A DNA stretch of 64,000 nucleotides from Eledone cirrhosa (taxonomy: Eukaryota; Mollusca; Cephalopoda; Octopoda; Eledonidae): NCBI GenBank assembly GCA_964016885.1, contig OZ024742.1, positions 12,364,181 to 12,428,180 of the forward strand, read 5' to 3'. This document shows positions 61,415 to 64,000 of this stretch, piece after piece (positions within the stretch are counted from its first letter, which is position 1; each line of letters opens with the position of its first letter). Under the pieces are notes generated by a model. The model was not told the origin of the DNA. It did no database searches and saw only the letters and a program-made list of their open reading frames with translations. The position numbers and the translations under genes are program-made.

Positions 61415-61570
61415 GCATTCTTTAAATACAACAACCAATGACCTCCACCCATCCCAATCACCACCCTCTCCCACCACAAGAAAATGTATAAATACCACCA
61501 TATTACATTGACAGTTGGTTTTCCTGATGATTTCCTCCGAATGAAACAGTTCTAGTTCTGTAGAAGCCAT
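61415..61570 (+). mobile_element. Right member of an inverted pair, with hammerhead
   Basis: Plus-strand copy of the element at 60,375-60,530. The hammerhead at its 3' end is the better preserved of the two. Confidence 0.8.
61517..61568 (+). ncRNA. Hammerhead ribozyme motif
   Basis: GGUUUUC-CUGAUGA-UUUCCUCCGAAU-GAA-ACAGUUCUAGUUCUGU-A-GAAGCC. The core is complete. Stem III ACAG/CUGU is 4 bp, stem I is 6 pairs with one extra U and one U.G, and stem II is only 3 pairs (UUC/GAA) with a U.U base. It is the same family as 37,993-38,091, but with a different, self-complementary stem I. Confidence 0.65.
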
Positions 61571-61696
61571 TTCAACATTAAATATTTATATTCTGTATGT
61601 ATTGAATAGCTTACTTACTGTGGTTACCCGCGATTGAACCCGGCATAAGCATATATATATATTTATATATATGTGTGCGTGTGTGTGTGTGTGTGT

Positions 61697-61772
<76 letters not shown>

Positions 61773-61913
61773 TGTGTGTGTTATACGAGATAGATGATGT
61801 AAACATACATATGCATACATACATATGCATACATACATACATACATGCAATCTCTACCACTCACAAATACACGCATACATATATATATACATACACACAT
61901 ACATACATATATA
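61571..61913. repeat. (TG)n/(CG)n and TACA microsatellites
   Basis: TG tract at 61,673-61,780 with a (CG)8 core at 61,741-61,756, then (CATA)n. No gene. Confidence 0.92.
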
Positions 61914-62244
61914 CATGGTGGCTGCCAACTCGTTTTCGAGTACGGCCACTACATTATATCCATGTAGGAGAACTCCTACCGATGCGCTGAACGAGTGTGA
62001 CTTTTTAGTCCAGCCAGCGACTTGAAAACTTTGGTACAAACACTACACTTGTTACAATTATTGACACATAGTGCTGGGCAGATGGTACCATGTAACGACA
62101 AGTGCAGAGAGATCTCCAAATATAAAGCAATGCCTGTGCCGTGAAGCTTTTATAGTGAGCAAAGGCACTGCACAAAGCCAGTCCCACTCTCTTAACCAAG
62201 ATGATATTTACCAAAAAGAATAACAAGTCAACATCATTGGATAC
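61914..62244 (-). repeat. 331-bp direct repeat, first copy, with C2H2 remnant
   Basis: Ungapped match to 63,615-63,945 with about a dozen substitutions. On the minus strand a frame gives KLHGTGIALYLEISLHL and then CSVCTKVFKSLAGLKSHTRS with a final AH, a C2H2 zinc-finger pattern (C-x2-C-x12-H-x4-H) ending at a stop two codons later. Such single fingers occur in retroelement ORFs. The source is not identified. Confidence 0.85.
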
Positions 62245-62362
62245 CATCAGGGTTGCAGGTGTTATAGCAGAGTTTTCCTTCTCCTAGAATTCTGCCTTGA
62301 CAAAGGCTAAGGGGTCATACATATATACATACATACATACCTAAAGACATACATACATACAC
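62245..62362. other. Spacer
   Basis: Short non-coding segment with TACA repeats. Confidence 0.5.
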
Positions 62363-63454
62363 TTGAAACGTAAGCAGGGAGGCAGAGGCCTAACATCAGT
62401 CCAGACAACATTTGAATGTCGCATCATATCCTTCTGACAACATCTACGAACCTCAAAGCATAGGAGCCCGTCTCTCGAGCAAGTCTATCTGAATGAAACA
62501 GATAAGATCATGAAAGTTGGGAAGGAACTCTTCGAGAGGTATTCCCTGTGTGGTAATCAAATGCTCACACCCAGGGACGTTGCTCAGCAATATCGCAGTG
62601 AATCCATGGATGAAAAACTGCATTCTTATCAGCAAAAAATCATGCATGGATATGTTGCCAGGAAGCTCCAGAGTGAGAGTAATATAGATAAGGAAAGTAG
62701 TCTATCTTGGACCAACAACCGCTATATTGACTCCCACTTTGAAGGATACGCTTTTGCAATCCAAGAACAGGAAATCAACACGAAATACCTGATTCACAAA
62801 AGAGATAGGGATGCATGCAAAACAACTAGATGTGATAACAAGTGCAGACTCTGCAGAATTAACATCGAAGATGTCACCCATGTCATAAGCAGCTGTCCAA
62901 ATATGTCATCGCGGTACTATCAACATATGAGGCATGATGTAGTGGCCAAAACACTGTACAATGCAATCCGTAGAAAAGATAACCCCGATAATAAACACAT
63001 TAAAAGCTACAGCAATGTTGAAGACATACATATACAAAATATGAAAGAGTACTGGTGGAATGTTCCAGTAAAAACCCCAATAAAATGCAGGCATAACATA
63101 CCAGATATTATGATATGGGACAGGGAGAAGAAAGCATGCACAGTAGTGGAAGTTAGCTGCCCAGCAGATGCCAATATAATATTAAAGATTAGCGAAAAGG
63201 AGAATATTTATGCAGAACTGATGAGAAATCTGCAGACACTACACCCTGATTATACCTTCAGATTTATGCCTGTGATTATTTGGGCACTGGGGTATGTTAG
63301 TAACTGCCTCAATACAAATCTTGAGAATCTGGGCTTCACGGGAACAGAAAGAACACAACTAGTTAGGAAATTACAAGTACAATCCATGTACAGATACAAA
63401 GCATATACACATGCAAATATACAACTAAAAAAAAAACATCCACACATACAATAA
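62363..63454 (+). pseudogene. RLE-type LINE ORF C-terminus (zinc knuckle and PD-D/ExK)
   Basis: The 314-codon open part starts at ATG 62,510. The frame is readable upstream to 62,363 (KRKQGGRGLTSVQTTFE) with one TGA at 62,435, so the ATG is not the original start. Around residue 110 is a CCHC knuckle, CRLCRINIEDVTHVISSC, as in R2/R4/NeSL/Hero-type elements. Next come RHNIPDIMIWD and VVEVSCPAD, which fit the catalytic PD ... (D/E)xK core of a restriction-like endonuclease, with Ser in place of Lys as far as I can align it. ISEKENIYAEL and VIIWALGYVSNCL are typical of the end of such proteins. The RT is missing. In intact elements the RLE nicks the target for reverse transcription. Confidence 0.78.
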
Positions 63455-63614
63455 CATCCATATCTACACATGCATGCATGCAGAGATACATATCTACCTA
63501 GTTGATATTGTGTAAATTCCAATGAGAGAGACTTGTGTCTATGTTAGAAGCCGACTCTCTCTCTATTGGCAAAAAATTGTGAAATTATATAAATCAGAAA
63601 AACATACATACATA
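63455..63614. other. Spacer
   Basis: Short tail after the RLE frame, with TGCA and TACA repeats. No polyA seen. Confidence 0.5.
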
Positions 63615-63945
63615 CATGGTGGCTACCAACTCGTTTTCGAGTACAGCCACTACTTTATATCCATGTAGGAGAACCCCTACCGATGCGCTGAACGAGTGTG
63701 ACTCTTTAGTCCAGCCAGCGACTTGAAAACTCTGGTACAAACACTACACTTGCGACAATTATTGACACATAGTGCTGGGCAGATGGTACCATGTGACGAC
63801 AAGTGCAGAGAGATCTCCAGATATAAAGCAATGCCTGTGCCGTGAAGCTTTTATAGTGAGCAAAGGCACTGCACAAAGCCAGTCCCACTCTCTTAACCAA
63901 GATGATATTTACCAAAAAGAAGAACAAGTCAACATCATTGGATAC
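63615..63945 (-). repeat. 331-bp direct repeat, second copy, with C2H2 remnant
   Basis: Same length as the first copy, without indels. The zinc-finger frame reads CSVCTRVFKSLAGLKSHTRS here. TACA repeats follow to the window end. Confidence 0.85.
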
Positions 63946-64000
63946 GCTCATACACACATACATACATACACAAACACACATATACATACATACATACATG

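Overview
This window looks like repeat-dense nuclear DNA of a cephalopod mollusc, most likely an octopus. This is inferred from the cephalopod-type tRNA-derived SINEs (two carry perfect 16- and 18-bp target-site duplications), the many long (TA)n, (CA)n and (ATCT)n tracts, and the mix of L1-Tx1-like, CR1-like, RLE-type and Penelope-like retroelements. I found no convincing host protein gene, tRNA or rRNA. Nearly every recognisable reading frame belongs to a broken retroelement.

Layout. 0.3-3.5 kb: a 5'-truncated L1-Tx1-like LINE (copy A). 3.6-10.3 kb: one SINE, a ~390-bp direct duplication, TG-rich minisatellites and a diverged solo monomer of the repeat that forms the next block. 10.3-28.3 kb: an ~18-kb satellite array of 36 monomers of about 470-550 bp (34 direct, then 2 inverted). 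28.5-32.6 kb: more solo monomers, SINE remnants and an RT remnant. 32.8-37.0 kb: a Penelope-like element (PLE) with 1.67-kb inverted arms around a broken RT/GIY-YIG gene. 37.0-38.3 kb: a CR1-like fragment and a ribozyme fold-back. 38.6-49.7 kb: a nest of L1-Tx1-like LINE copies (B, C, E, D) inside (ATCT)n microsatellites, with an inverted duplication of the locus. 49.9-58.1 kb: fold-back elements, microsatellites, a second PLE fragment and a SINE. 58.7-64.0 kb: a 1-kb minisatellite, an inverted ribozyme pair, and an RLE-type LINE fragment between 331-bp direct repeats.

Central observation. Each monomer of the 18-kb satellite carries, on one strand, a complete type I hammerhead ribozyme motif: CUGAUGA, a 4-bp stem II, GAA, a minimal stem III, and a 5-7 bp stem I. 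Diverged solo copies at 9.0 and 31.5 kb keep the fold with a changed stem I, including a G.U to U.G swap and a G.U to G-C change. An ATGCAAAT octamer and a 16-bp palindrome lie upstream of the ribozyme on the same strand in most units, suggesting a promoter. The array therefore resembles hammerhead satellites such as newt Satellite 2 and animal retrozymes, which are thought to be mobilised by PLEs. A PLE with its own hammerhead pair lies about 4.5 kb away. Further hammerhead motifs with unrelated stems occur in fold-backs at 38.0, 50.0, 50.5, 53.7, 60.4 and 61.5 kb, with one degenerate candidate at 56.5 kb. I read the window as a graveyard and possible nursery of hammerhead-bearing PLE-related elements. 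A second theme is a LINE family whose insertions all abut (ATCT)n microsatellites.
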